A DNA stretch of 64,000 bases from Beta vulgaris subsp. vulgaris. Taxonomy: Eukaryota > Streptophyta > Magnoliopsida > Caryophyllales > Amaranthaceae. The position numbers were made by a program, and so were the translations under genes. Location: assembly GCF_026745355.1 (NCBI RefSeq), contig NC_079208.1:48659510-48723509 (forward strand), read 5' to 3'. Under the pieces are notes generated by a model. That model was not told where the DNA came from. It did not search any database and was given only the letters and a program-made list of their open reading frames with translations. Below are positions 24,801 through 35,900 of this stretch, piece by piece (position 1 is the stretch's first letter; every line of letters starts with the position of its first letter).

Positions 24801-27800
24801 TGTTTCATACTAGATTTTATCATTTGATATTTGATTTTGTTGAAGTCATATATTTAGTGGTTTATGTGAATATATTATCTTGATAGACAAATGAGAGAAG
24901 GTAGGCTATCCGCTATAGCCTATAGCCTACAAGACATAAGCTAGAGCTTTATACAGAATTATAGACTCGGAGATATTCAGGTAATTGGTTGGGAGACAGA
25001 CTTGTTCGATATCAAATGTTTTTGAGAAAGTAAGATGGAAGGGAAGTTGGTGTCTTGATGATAGCTGACATAGCTTAGATTGCTTGGATAGTCCACCCCC
25101 AACCGCATCACCTCCCCCTGCCCCTCGACTTTCTTGCTTTTATGCTCTTAGTTTGTTGTGCAGACTGGAATCTCTTCCTTCCCTCTAAATATTATGTTAT
25201 TGGGATTTGGGGCTTAGCTAGAAGTGTTAGACAAATGTCCTATCCGAAGTTCAATCTAGAAAAAGGCTATTTATAGAATATTTGCATGTATATAGCTCAA
25301 AATGAAGCATAAGTGTATTATTTTAAAATGTCGATATATGGGTCAAAATGAAGCATAAGTGTATTATTTTGGAGTGTCAACTATTGTGTATTTATCACGG
25401 ATACTGCACGAGAAATTAAGAGATTAAGTAACCTAGTCCAATTGCAATGTTTTTACTGTTACTGCCTTACTGATGATCTTTTCTCCCCCGTATTGAAGGA
25501 ATTACCCACTTCTAATGCTACATGAAAATCGCTCCAGCTCTTGCTGCTGGTGTACAGCTGTACTGAAGCCATCAGAGTTGGCATCTATGTATGTCTCATA
25601 TCAAAGCCAAGAAACTTCTCCTTCTATGCGACAGTATGCTTATCTCAGATAATTGTTCTTTCTATTTTTTGGTTTCAGACTGCCTAGAATTTGGAGAAGT
25701 TTGCAATGAAGTGGGACTTCCTCCGGGGGTGTTGAATATTGTGACTGGATTGGGTCCAGATGCCGGTGCACCGCTAGCAGCTCATCCTGATGTTGACAAG
25801 GTTTTACCTTGCACTGTGTGCTTTAGTTGTACATTCTAAAAAGTTTGAGGTTCATATTGTATTGTAGGTGACTGTTATTTTAATTAATTAGGTTGCATTT
25901 ACTGGAAGTAGTGCCACTGGCAGCAAAGTGATGGCTTCAGCTGCTCAATTGGTTAAGGTGAGTCACAACACAACTAGTTAGTGAAGTAGTTGTTATTCTA
26001 AATCTTCACTTTTTATGATATGTGTGCCACTGTTTTTAATATTTAACTTGATTGCAGCCTGTTACATTGGAACTTGGAGGTAAAAGTCCTATTATCGTGT
26101 TCGAAGATGTTGATATTGATCAAGGTTAGTTGGATCAGACAAAATGTATTGCTTTAGTTTCTTGTAAATCTTTTCTTAGCGAATCAACTTCTTTCTGATT
26201 GTTATTCATCAGAGAAGCTCTTTCAGTTTGATATTGTGATATGTTGAAATATGCAATTGTGCAGTTGTTGAATGGACCATGTTTGGCTGTTTCTGGACAA
26301 ATGGTCAAATATGCAGTGCAACATCCAGACTGCTTGTGCATGTGAGCATCTACATACCATAGAGTTCTGCAAGCAATTTAATGAATTAAAAGTAGTTACT
26401 GATTTTTTCTTAATATAAATGTCTACTAAGAAATATCCTTTTCTGGTTTTGTACTATTCGTTTTTAAAAATCATTTTCAGGAAAGTATTGCAGCTGAATT
26501 TATTGATAGGCTTGTAAAGTGGACCAAAAACATTAAGATATCTGATCCATTTGAGGAAGGCTGTCGACTTGGCCCTGTTATTAGTAAAGGGCAGGTATAA
26601 GAAAATCTTTTCTAAACTTTAGCTTTTACATTTTGTTTAGAACCAGAACCATCTAATGCTTACTTCATTTGCTTCAGTACGATAAAATTATGAAGTTCAT
26701 ATCAACAGCCAAGAGTGAGGGTGCAACTATCTTGTGTGGAGGTTCCCGCCCTGAGGTAATTCTAGTGCATCTTTTTTGTGACTATACCAGTAGGCAGTAG
26801 CACAGAGTTATTTGGTGAACCAAATCAAAGTGAATAAGTATATGTGGGGTCGATAAACATTTTGACCAAGTCGATATGCTTATTTAAAGTTTGGCAAAGA
26901 GCAGATTGAAGTAGCATAGTTCTAATAGTAAAATTATCTTTTGTGCTTTAAAATTGCTAATTGTAAACTGCCTATTAGAGAATCTGTTAATGGTATCTTT
27001 TGTTAAACTTGCTATTACTAACTGATAATGACTACTGTGTTTTGCTATGAGCTAACTGTGAAATACTAAAGCCAAACAAGGCCTGAATTTTTTAATGTCT
27101 CTGTTGCAGCATTTGAAGAAAGGGTATTTCATCGAACCAACTATTATAAGTATATCTCCAATCCATGCAAATATGGAGGGAAGAAGTTTTTGCCCTGTCT
27201 TATGTGTAAAACATTTAGTTCTGAAGATGAAGCTCTTGAATTGGCAAATGATACAGAGTAAGTTTTACTAACATTTTTCCGCCTCCTTGAACCCAATCTT
27301 TTCGTATGCTTTAAAAAACTTCTTATGTTCATCATGGTTTGTGATTCCTAGGTATGGTTTAGCTTCTGCTGTGTTTTCAAAAGACCTTGAAAGGTGTGAA
27401 AGGGTATCGAAGGTGAGAATTGTTTCGCCAATCAACAAATCCATACTTTCCACACTCCACATAATTGATTAAATGCTTTTCGCTTTGTCAAACTCAGCTA
27501 GTTTTTATCTCTATTTCTCGCAGCTTTTGGAATCTGGAGCCGTGTGGGTTAATTGCTCACAACCATGCTTTGTTCATGCTCCATGGGGAGGCATCAAGCG
27601 TAGTGGTTTTGGACGTGAGCTTGGGGAATGGTGAGTCCATTCTAACTATTCTCATCCCTAATAAACACAATTACAAGTTTCAACTACATTAAATTTATTT
27701 CTCATCACTACGCTTCCTCATTTGAGAGATTGTATCAAGAACCTAGCAGGAGACAGTAGTGTTCGAAAGACTATGTAGTCCTTCCAAATTAATATACATT

Positions 27801-28570
27801 TTCAGGATATCCTGAAAATGTTGTCACGTTTCTTCGTATAGTAATGGCTTAAGATCAAATAACCCAATATGCCACTAAAAATAAGTGATGGGGAAATGAT
27901 AGAAAGACCTAACTACTAGAGAGTATCCTTGTAAAAGCAGGCATGTTCTTGATTACGAGAGCTGGGACCAAACACTTAAGGGCAATAGGGTATATGCTTG
28001 GATTGAGGGTAATGTATTAAGGGAGTAATGGAGACAAATGAAGAAAATGAGTTATGACGCTGATCGATGCATTTCCCCAACATTATAGGGGGAAGGATCT
28101 GTGATTTAAACACTTCCTTAAGGTTCAATATTAACCCTGAGGATCTATGACGCTATGTCTAGGTTTAAAGATAATCATTCTGAGAAGTATGCATGTTAGA
28201 AAGAGGAACCCTGTAAGTTTAAACCCTTGAAAAGGCTGCAAGGAGAACTAATTAAGTACTACCTGTCTAGTAGACATTGTTGCCATTAGTTTGATAGTTT
28301 CTTTCAAATAACGATAATTCATGTAGCTGTAGTCCTAAATTGAGCAGAAAGCACAGCAAATTATTTTGCATAGTGTGCCCTGAGAAAGTATATTATTGCC
28401 TTTAGTTAACTGAAACAATAACAATATTTGTTCATTGTTCCCGCAACCATGCTCGTTCCTGAATGCGTACTGTGTATACTTTCTACAGGGGTATCGAGAA
28501 TTACTTGAACATCAAGCAGGTCACGTCAGATATTTCTAACGAACCATGGGGATGGTACAAGTCTCCTTAA
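15842..28570 (+). CDS. BADH: Betaine-aldehyde dehydrogenase (ALDH10), 15 exons, damaged in exons 5, 6 and 12 as written
   Basis: Exons: 15842-15950, 20734-20876, 24380-24460, 24545-24693, 25499-25588, 25679-25800, 25892-25957, 26058-26124, 26265-26341, 26481-26594, 26678-26755, 27110-27257, 27352-27412, 27524-27630, 28489-28570. The enzyme oxidises betaine aldehyde to glycine betaine with NAD+, the last step of osmoprotectant synthesis in chenopods. The start [19 protein letters not shown] and end EPWGWYKSP match beet/spinach BADH from memory. The catalytic Glu ([10 protein letters not shown], exon 8), the nucleophile Cys ([10 protein letters not shown], exon 9) and the cofactor loop ([10 protein letters not shown], exon 7) are intact. 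Allowing for nine missing bases the chain is 500 residues, the family length. As written, exon 5 lacks three bases (after about 25517, 25524 and 25550), the exon 5-6 join lacks two, and exon 12 lacks four (about 27151, 27160, 27192, 27209), so it would be truncated. Assembly error or a young pseudogene are both possible. Confidence 0.9.
16261..19957 (-). mobile_element. hAT transposon with transposase, nearly intact
   Basis: 3697 bp with inverted ends CAGGGGCGGATCCAG and CAGTGGCGGAGCCAC, flanked by a perfect 8-bp target duplication TGTGTTTG (16253-16260 and 19958-19965), diagnostic of hAT elements. It carries one transposase gene on the minus strand, antisense to BADH. A GC-rich block near 19390-19520 and a CT/GA-rich block near 19780 lie upstream of the transposase start and may hold its promoter. 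The perfect target duplication suggests fairly recent insertion. Confidence 0.95.
16415..18930 (-). pseudogene. hAT transposase with TTF-type zinc finger, one frameshift
   Basis: Two overlapping minus-strand frames make one transposase of roughly 830 residues: 18930 down to about 17990, then about 17990 down to 16415. The N-terminal part has a TTF-type zinc finger region (FCFACYLF, W-x3[17 protein letters not shown]). The middle part has the DUF4371 catalytic region ([20 protein letters not shown]). The C-terminus has the hAT dimerisation block ([20 protein letters not shown]). The break at about 17989 is a single missing base; the downstream frame resumes at once. The start follows family practice ([20 protein letters not shown], with the basic MKRKQG segment typical of the family start). 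As written it would give a truncated protein without the catalytic core. Confidence 0.85.
20128..20494. mobile_element. Tourist MITE (PIF/Harbinger type) in BADH intron 1
   Basis: 367 bp with ends GAGCACCTCCA and its reverse complement, flanked by TTA at 20125-20127 and 20495-20497. The interior is G-rich on this strand (GGTGGGGTAT, GGGGAGGT repeats). A related end (GAGTGCTCCCAATGG) starts immediately after at 20498, so a second, partial copy probably follows to about 20690. Confidence 0.85.
22843..23300 (-). pseudogene. LINE 3' fragment in BADH intron 2
   Basis: On the minus strand a broken frame reads [17 protein letters not shown] followed by an [14 protein letters not shown] tail, the C-terminal zinc-binding region typical of plant L1-type ORF2. 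The remainder is 3' UTR-like, ending in ACTATTTTATTAAGACAG. There is no reverse transcriptase here: it is a 5'-truncated, decayed insertion. The rest of intron 2 (20877-24379) shows no other recognisable feature. Confidence 0.6.
25296..25380. repeat. 46-bp tandem duplication in BADH intron 4
   Basis: TCAAAATGAAGCATAAGTGT plus ATTATTTT occurs at 25297 and again at 25343, with short diverged tails. Two copies only. Confidence 0.7.
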
Positions 28571-30227
28571 AGCTACTCTCCTATAAGAAACTTTGCACGA
28601 ATGCTGCCGTTGTAAAGTGAACAGTGGATAACTTGAGGATCCAATTTTGTTCTTGAATATATGTGATTGAATAAAGGTGGTTTGATGTTGGAGTAGGATT
28701 AGCAAATTAATTCAGACAATTGAGTTTGACCATGAAATCCTTGTTTTTTTTCTAGATTCATGGCATATTAAACTTGTTTGCTACTTTTATTTGCGGATTA
28801 CCATCTCCTCTAGGTAGGTTACTGAAATTGTGTCATTTCTACTGGTCAGGCAGTTACCATGTGCATAGTTGGTTTATAGCTCGAGAGTGATCTTATTATA
28901 TTTTGAATACAAGTAATTTGTTATTTCCTTACTACTAACATAAAGAAAAAAATATATATTGTCATAATTAAATACTTAGGAATATTCCTACCCCGGTAAA
29001 AGCGAGATACTTAGATCAGTCTATTAGGTATTCATATAGTTTTTCCGTTTCTTTTTATTTGCAATTTAACTCCTTGACACACAATTTAAGGAGAAGAATA
29101 GAGAAAATATATGGACAAATTAATCAAAATAACTTAAACACCGATAACAAGGATGAGTTAGGATGTCAATAGTAAAGAGAAACAGACGAAATATATATCA
29201 TGACACAAATTATTAGAATACGGTTTAATTTTAACATAATTAGACGAATCCAAAACTGAATTTTTCCAACAAGCCCGTTTTATTTTACTCTAACTCAATA
29301 CTATGTTAGTCCTTCCTTCTCTTTCCCTTTGTTTTCTTCATTCCCGAACTACAATAGACAATTTCAAAAAATAACTCGCTAGTCTTACTGAACGGATCAA
29401 ACTAGTCACTAAATAGATTAAATTAATCATTAAATGGGTTAAAGAATGTCATTACTGAATAGATTAAATCGGACACGAAATATATTAAAATGAACCCTAA
29501 ATAGATTAAACTAATCACTACATTGAAAAAGGTAGCATGTTCTTTTTATTAATATTGGGCTTGCCATGTCTAATTTTAAATTAAAATTAGACAGTCTCTT
29601 ACAAGATCAATTGATATCATGGTAATCTTGTTACCATAGCTCATCCGATGCTATTAAATTATCTGTTGTGAACAAATCTCAAAACAAATGTCATGATACA
29701 CGTTCTGGTAATAGCGAATCAAGATCAACCGGCCAAATTCTAAAGACTTATGTCTCTCTAAAAGTATTCATCGTGCATCTTTTGGTCAAAGTTCACAAAT
29801 TTTAATAACATATAATCACTTTGTTTTTCTTTTTCTACATTACGTTTTGCATTCAGATTTTTGGGAATATTAATTTCAAACTTTTTAAAGGGGAATTTTC
29901 AACTAAATTAATGTAAAATAAGGAGAAAAAGTAAACAAAAAGTAATTTTTGGTGGAAAGAAGTGAAAAACAAAAAATTACTACCTTTTTTTAGTTGCAAA
30001 AATGTCTTTTTACACAAATATTAAGGAAAGAGGAGAGTATTTTTGCCTCTTCTTATTCTGTTGTTAAATTACAAGACTTCACTATTTACGACTTACATTT
30101 ATCAAGAAAATGGGTGGATACCTTGATGAGTCATTTGGGTCCATCTCCATCAGGGATGTGGGATGTTGTTATAAGGTTCGTGTTGATATTTTTAAAATAT
30201 TAGTTTTCTCTAATTTTTAGTTTTTTT
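28571..30227. other. BADH 3' UTR and intergenic spacer
   Basis: The BADH 3' UTR should run to about 28700-28800; AATAAA-like GAATAAAG lies at about 28669. Beyond it is AT-rich DNA. A loose repeat of ATAGATTAAA-type units with AATCACTAAA spacers occupies about 29390-29525. No gene is visible. Confidence 0.5.
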
Positions 30228-31912
30228 TTGTCAAAAATTACCTCATAAAATATATTTGTTTGCGTAAAAGTGCCTTATAAAATACTTTTTTTGCGAAAAA
30301 GTACCTTGTAAAAGGTTTTTCTATGTGGAAAGGTACATTTTTCCTTTGAGAGTTAACCAAACTCTACGACATTGACTTGGTTACATGACTTACACGTGAT
30401 CGTTAAACCAACCCACAATCCCTATTTTTGACCCCCTTTTAAAGATTTTACCCCCAATTTCTGCTCAAAACCCTGGATTCTATCTCCTCGTCGTCTCCTT
30501 CTACTCCTTAACTATCCATGGAGTTTGGAGGTGCTAGGGAGGTGAATCCATAGCAGCCGACGCCATTGTCGCTTTTTGGAGATCCAGACAAAACGGTGGA
30601 TTGAACCTAATGTTAGATTGTTTCATATTGATGATGTGTGTTTTTTTAGGGGAGAATTTTATTCCATTGATCATTGTACTCAACTAATAGCCTCTTGGAA
30701 GCGAAATACCGAAGAAACCAAGAATCGTTACAAATTTAAGAGATCATGGTTTTATACCCTATTTACCTTATAGGTTTTACATGGTGGTATTAGAAAGTAC
30801 ACAGACACTATCGATGATACACAGGTAACACGTTAAGTTCCGCAAGGGTACTAGACTATTAGTAACAAGTATTGGAATACTCGATCTTTTCAATTGTTTG
30901 AGTTGGGTGTTGACACTGGTGAAACTAGACAAGTTAAGGATATAGGTAATCGGGCTACTGGTAACAAGTATTCCCACCTAGAGATCAATTTTTAGCAAGA
31001 GAACGTCCTCCATATATATTCGAGAAACATCATCATCTTCGGCCCATCCATTGGTCCTAACCCAATCCCGTTCCTCTTCACCAAGGGAGCAACACCAGGG
31101 TCTTGAATACTTATATCTTAATAAGTGAAAGGTAGAGGATTATTTGAAAGTGAAAAATACATGTTATATAAATCTGAGTTATACAGTACATTCATTGTCT
31201 CTTAGGGCATGTTCTCCCCAACTTATTTTTAGTTCAGTTCAGTTCAGCTCTGGACAATACTTTTACTCTTACATATCACTATTCACTTCAATTAAGTTTA
31301 GTTCAATTCAATTAAGTTCAGTTTTACGCCGAAGAGAACAGACCCAATGTTTATTTCTTCTTCTTCAACATGTACATACCTCTTTTGTTGGCCATTATTT
31401 CCACCCAAGCTCCTGGTTAATACACTTTCATCTATGTACTCATCAACATTATCAACAAATATATCATAATCAGTCTCATCCTCATATTCCCATCACTTAA
31501 GACTACATCACTATCATCCTAATCAGAACCATCAAATGACCCAATATCACCATTTATTGACCCACCCTTTGTTGATCCATTCTCACCCTTTGATAATCCA
31601 CCATCACCTTCTACAATTGGATTCTAAATAGAAAACTTATTCCATTTAGCAGATCTAATGAGTTGAATGAAACACTTGAAGGGAAAAAAAATTGGAATAT
31701 TAGGGGAAAAGGTTAAAATTAAGATTTTATCAAAACACACTTGCAACTCACATGACCTGGTTAACGCCCGAGATCTGAGTCAAATACCTAACTCAGGTGT
31801 AAGGTAGTCTTTGACAACAAAAAATAAATTATCACGTAGTTTTTCCACAATTTTCTTATTAGGTAGTTTTTCGCAAAAAAAAAAAGAATTTATAAGTTAT
31901 TTCTTTGCAATA
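30228..31912. mobile_element. MULE-like element with long inverted ends, non-coding
   Basis: The left part (AAAATTACCTCATAAAATAT, GCGAAAAAGTACCTTGTAAA, then TTGACTTGGTTACATGACTT) matches the reverse complement of the right part (TTGCGAAAAACTACCTAATA, TTTGACTCAGATCTCGG, CATGTGAGTTGCAAGTGTG) over about 200-250 bp. About 1.2 kb separates the ends; no transposase is present. A target duplication could not be fixed. A short Tourist-like element is nested at 31205-31345. A third copy of one end lies at 13197. Confidence 0.55.
31205..31345. mobile_element. Short Tourist-like element with TTCAG pentamers
   Basis: 141 bp, left end GGGCATGTTCTCCCCAACTT after TTA, right end reverse complement GGGTCTGTTCTCTTCGGC. 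The interior carries AGTTCAGTTCAGTTCAG and degenerate pentamers. Same family as 13513-13640 and the large copy at 57296. The right-side TTA is not preserved. Confidence 0.7.
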
Positions 31913-32169
31913 AATCCTTGAGTATATCACCAAAAACAACCTTTGGGCATGTACGATTACACTTTCTTAAAGATGTCGTCTGTCCTACCGTGCTATGGAC
32001 GTCTGAGAATATGTCTCGATGATACAAAAAACCAACACCCATAAGCGTTGAGCACTAACTATTAAGGAGCACCAAGTATGAGAGAATTTGCAAAATCGGT
32101 TGGGAAGAACATAATAATATCTACGTAGTTAGAAACTAGAAAAATAGAAAAAAACATATTAAGATATAC

Positions 32170-32640
32170 GAATTTTTCACCCTATGACATTGAATAGTTT
32201 TGTTTTTCACTATGCACACTCCCAGGCCACTTTTCAAAATTCACCATATGCTCCTCAATTACTTTAGAAACCGCCATATGTCCTTAGTAACTAATCATTA
32301 TCAATTTATTTTTATCGTTATCCATGATTTTGTTAGTTAATATTAATTAACCTGTAATCGACAATCTATCCTGATATAAACCACCATTGAAAAACGCCAT
32401 ATAGCCAAAGAAAAAGAAAGATAATATGGAGGAAGAGAGATAAAAAGGGCCATAGTGGGTTAAATAGAGGTCATTTAGGGTTTATCAATGCTATTAGGGA
32501 TCAGTGACTAAGATGGCGTTTGTTAGTCATGATGGGCGCATGGAGAATTTTAAAGAAATCGAGGAGTATATGGTGAATTGTTAAAAGTTGGAGGGTATAT
32601 AGTGAAAAGACAAAATTACTTAAGGATACATGGTGAATGC
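32170..32640. mobile_element. Foldback MITE-like element
   Basis: About 110 bp at the left (TTTTTCACTATGCACACTCC, AATTCACCATATGCTCCTCA) recurs inverted at the right (reverse complement TTTTCACTATATACCCTCCA, AATTCACCATATACTCCTCG). The centre is AT-rich. There is no coding content and no clear target duplication. The exact ends are approximate. Confidence 0.6.
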
Positions 32641-32958
32641 AAATTAAGACTTTTGCTAAAGATTTTTGACTTAGAGGAATCCTTACAATTCTCACAGTTA
32701 AAAATTGTTGATGTCATGGTGACCTCAGCTAAAACAGTTGAGCAACAACTTGTTAAAATGAAGGTTGGAATTTCTGCGACATGTGAACCGACGACTGAAA
32801 TGAAGTTACAGAAGTTCACAAGCTTGCATTGGAAGGGTGAGAGCCCCCATAGTGCCATTTTTTTTCTTTTAATTGTTTCTCTATAGTCAAAATATTTGTT
32901 TTTTACAAAAAAAAGTGAACATTGAGTTAATTATATCAATATCTAAATGGAATTAATA
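32641..32958. other. Spacer with a chance open frame
   Basis: A 102-codon open frame (from 32578) and its antisense cover this stretch. Neither has a recognisable domain, and the frame starts inside the foldback element. No gene is called. Confidence 0.5.
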
Positions 32959-33980
32959 TCTATTATATAAGCCAAGGAGGGAGCTATGGTATTCCCATTT
33001 GAAAATACTTATATACCCTTGATTTCACAAAAAAAAAAGAAAATATTTTCTTAATTCTTCCTCATTTACAAATATGGATAATAGAAAAAGTTCTACATTA
33101 CCAAAAAGAATTACATAAAAATGTGTAAAAAGAAGAGACACTCAATTGAAAATATAAACTGATGACTAAAATCAATTCTAAAACAATTATAAAAGCAAAG
33201 ATCTACAAAGATTATTATATCTAAACTCTCGGTTGCAATAAAAATTTCAACATGCATTAACAAACCATAAAAGAATTGAGAAACTTATAGAATATTTATT
33301 TTTATTTTATTTTTCGGGGTTCACAATCAATTAGGATAATACATAATTAAAGAGAAAAACATACATCATCAGATAATATCAATTTTTTTTTTATTGAAGC
33401 ACTACTCACATAGTATGCCTAAAAACCTCAATTACTCAATGAAATTAAATTGAACTACTACTCATAAAATACGCCTGTAAACTTGTAAAGTATATGTATT
33501 TTAAAATAAATAAAAAAAAAAGAACCTAGATCATTGTTAAAAGGAGAGTTGTTGAATTATCTACCAAATACAAGATAACATGTCATACCTCAATATAGTC
33601 CTTTTGGCAAAACATTACTCTTTACATTGAGCAATGCAAATAAAAAATCATAATGCTCACAATATTCACCTTGTATATTACACTCTTCGGTTATTTTTTT
33701 AACACTTTTTGATGTTACTATTAGTATTAATATACTATCGCATGTATCACGTGCATATAGTGTTATTGATATATGAACTGATTCAACATATTCTTTGCTG
33801 AAAATGACTTCTAATAAGTTGGAAAAAAAACATAGCCTTTATTGAAAAAACTGTCAACTTAAACTACTAAGATGAGTTTTCGGTGCATGTATTGTGTGCA
33901 TATAAAAGTAACCACTCGATATTACGAAATAACACAATGAAAAAATTGTCATCGCACGCATCGCGTGCTTAAAAAGCTAG
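32959..33980 (+). mobile_element. Non-autonomous Helitron, about 1 kb
   Basis: It starts TCTATTATATAAGCC after an A and ends CTAG before a T. A perfect 3' hairpin (GCACGC ATC GCGTGC) lies nine bases before the CTAG end. It is AT-rich with no Rep/helicase sequence. Internal text such as GTATCACGTGCATA repeats the hairpin-like theme. Start, end and hairpin together fit the Helitron rule. Confidence 0.8.
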
Positions 33981-34162
33981 TAGAAAAAGAATGAGGTAAA
34001 GGACCTAGTTATTACCACCTATTTACTGAATTTGCTCGATCATTGAGTTAGTTACTTCTAATATTTACTCTAAATAGCACGTGTAAATTAAATTGTAGTA
34101 GCTTTTCAAATGACAAACTTCCTAAGAGCAGGTTCAATGTTCATTGCAAGCAGTAGAAACAA

Positions 34163-34212
34163 GACCCACATTGGACAAAGTAAGAGAGACCATTTTGCAG
34201 ACTTGTATATAA
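34163..34212 (+). promoter_or_regulatory. U2 snRNA promoter: upstream element and TATA box
   Basis: GACCCACATTG (34163-34173) is close to the plant snRNA upstream sequence element RTCCCACATCG. TATATAA lies at 34206-34212, 32 bases before the RNA start. The USE-TATA gap (32 bases) is the longer spacing typical of Pol II-transcribed plant snRNA genes. Confidence 0.75.
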
Positions 34213-34237
34213 CCTTTCTTCAACAGAATAAGAACTC

Positions 34238-34433
34238 ATACCTTTCTCGGCCTTTTGGCTAAGATCAAGTGTAGTATCTGTTCTTATCAGTTTAATATCT
34301 GATACGTGGGCCATTGGCTCACAACGATATTAAATTTATTTTTTAAGGGGGAAGATCCATTACAGTAGCTTGCTACTGGGTTCTTCGAGCGTCGCTTGAG
34401 TGTTGCACTATTGCACGGGCCTGGCGCACCCCT
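34238..34433 (+). ncRNA. U2: U2 spliceosomal snRNA
   Basis: It begins ATACCTTTCTCGGCCTTTTG, the conserved U2 5' end, and contains the branch-point recognition segment GTAGTA, the stretch TATCAGTTTAATATCTGATA (stem IIa), a paired stem GTGGGCC/GGCTCAC, a U-rich Sm-site region (ATTTATTTTTT), the stem III segment TTACAGTAGCTTGCTACTGG and the 3' end CCTGGCGCACCCC. About 196 nt is the usual plant length. With USE and TATA correctly placed the copy is likely functional. U2 pairs with the intron branch point in the spliceosome. Plants have many U2 copies, so expression of this one is not assured. Confidence 0.92.
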
Positions 34434-35189
34434 CTAAATTATTGCCCAATTTAATTCTTTCCTCGAGAATTTTCACTTTGTTAATTCCTCAATGACGCCT
34501 GTTTATTCTTGAAGATAATGAAACCCGATGAGTTTTTTTTCTCTTATTATAGTTTGCACTTTGAATGAAAATTAACAAAATGAATGCAGACAGATGCTAA
34601 CATTAGAAAATGAAGTTTTGTAATACAGTTAAATGATGTTTTAATCTCAATTTCAATGATAAACCTTCAAAAAAAAAAGGTAACATGTAAGAATCTCAAA
34701 CTCAATAATAAACCCTCGGAAAGAAAAGGTTCATGTAAAATTGCTTTCTCACAAATTTTATGTAATAAAATAATTATGTCTTTATTTCAAAATAGACTGT
34801 CATTAGATCTAATATATATAGAATTGAAAGCATGTTTTTTTTTTTTCTGAAACAATGAGTGTCAATCAATAGAACTGCCTAGCAAACTAAAAGAGTATGT
34901 TTATTTTTGTAGTTTTCTCTTTTGTTTGAATAGGTTGTTTTGATTCTCTGTTCTTAGGACATTGCCCCTCATGCACAAAAGATGAGAAATTAAAGAAAAA
35001 AAGATAATAGACTATGATTACAGAAAATTGCTACCAAAAAATGTAAAACAAATTACAAAAACTATGGGACAATATTCTTTTGAAAGATTAAACATAAGGT
35101 GAACTTTTAACTGTTGAAGTTAACACACTAATCTGGGTAGACTCTATGTAATTCACACAATTTATTTATTTTTTGTCGTAAAACACTAT
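34434..35189. other. Spacer downstream of U2
   Basis: AT-rich DNA with no gene, MITE ends or clear repeat. The U2 3'-end signal should lie in the first 20 bases, but no clear consensus was identified. Confidence 0.5.
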
Positions 35190-35197
35190 ACAAGAAG

Positions 35198-35733
35198 CAG
35201 GGATGGCAATGGGTCCTGGACCCGACCCAGACCCGCTAGGACCCGACCCATTTATAAGGGTCTGGGTCCAGAAATTTTAGACCCAATGAGTCCGGGTCGG
35301 GTCTGGGTCCCGAAGAGCATGGGTCGGGTCTGGGTCCACATATGCTAGACCCAGACCCGCCCCGCGGACCCATATACATATTAGAATTTTTTTTTTTTTT
35401 ACCTAAACTCTAAAATTTTATGAGTTGTGATTTTGTGAACTCGTTAGTGTTGTAACTCCACTAAGAAATGTAACTTTATAAGTTGTAACATTTTAATATT
35501 TTATGAGTTAATTCTTAAAATTTTATTTAGAGAATGCTTTGACCATGGATACAAGAACCTATATATACTAGGGCGAAATTTTTTAATTACATATATTAAA
35601 AAATGTGATGAAAACTTAAAACTAAAAAGGACCCATTTAGGATCCAGTAAGGACCCATGGACCCGCTAGACCCAGCGGGTCTGGGTCTGGGTCTAGGTGG
35701 ACCCGTCCCAGACCCGCCCCATTGCCACCCCTA
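35198..35733. mobile_element. hAT-type MITE between the U2 and U1 genes
   Basis: 536 bp with ends CAGGGATGGCAATGGG and TAGGGGTGGCAATGGG (reverse complement of the right end) and a perfect 8-bp target duplication ACAAGAAG (35190-35197 and 35734-35741). Both ends carry dense GACCCGACCCAGACCC repeats in inverted orientation; the centre is AT-rich. It is non-coding. It ends 92 bases before the U1 upstream element. Confidence 0.93.
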
Positions 35734-35825
35734 ACAAGAAGGCACCGTATAAACGGTTGAAGTATGAGACTTATCTTGATGATGGCATCAAGGAGTGAAG
35801 GGTATATAGACTATGAACTTTAAGA

Positions 35826-35876
35826 ATCCCACATCAACATCTGATGGCAGCGTAACAGAGGAAGAAGGCAATAAAA
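35826..35876 (+). promoter_or_regulatory. U1 snRNA promoter: upstream element and TATA-like box
   Basis: ATCCCACATCA (35826-35836) differs by one base from the plant snRNA USE. ATAAAA (35871-35876) sits 30 bases before the RNA start as a weak TATA. The gap of 34 bases is of the Pol II snRNA type and nearly the same as in the U2 gene upstream. Confidence 0.75.
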
Positions 35877-35900
35877 CAAGTCATAGAGCTATCTTACAAC

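Noticed and set aside
8963..28570. Transporter and BADH as a metabolic gene cluster
   Set aside because: They are only adjacent on one strand, 3 kb of transposons apart; nothing in the sequence links substrate or regulation.
32578..32886. 102-codon frame as a small gene
   Set aside because: It starts inside a foldback MITE, has an open antisense frame and no recognised motif.
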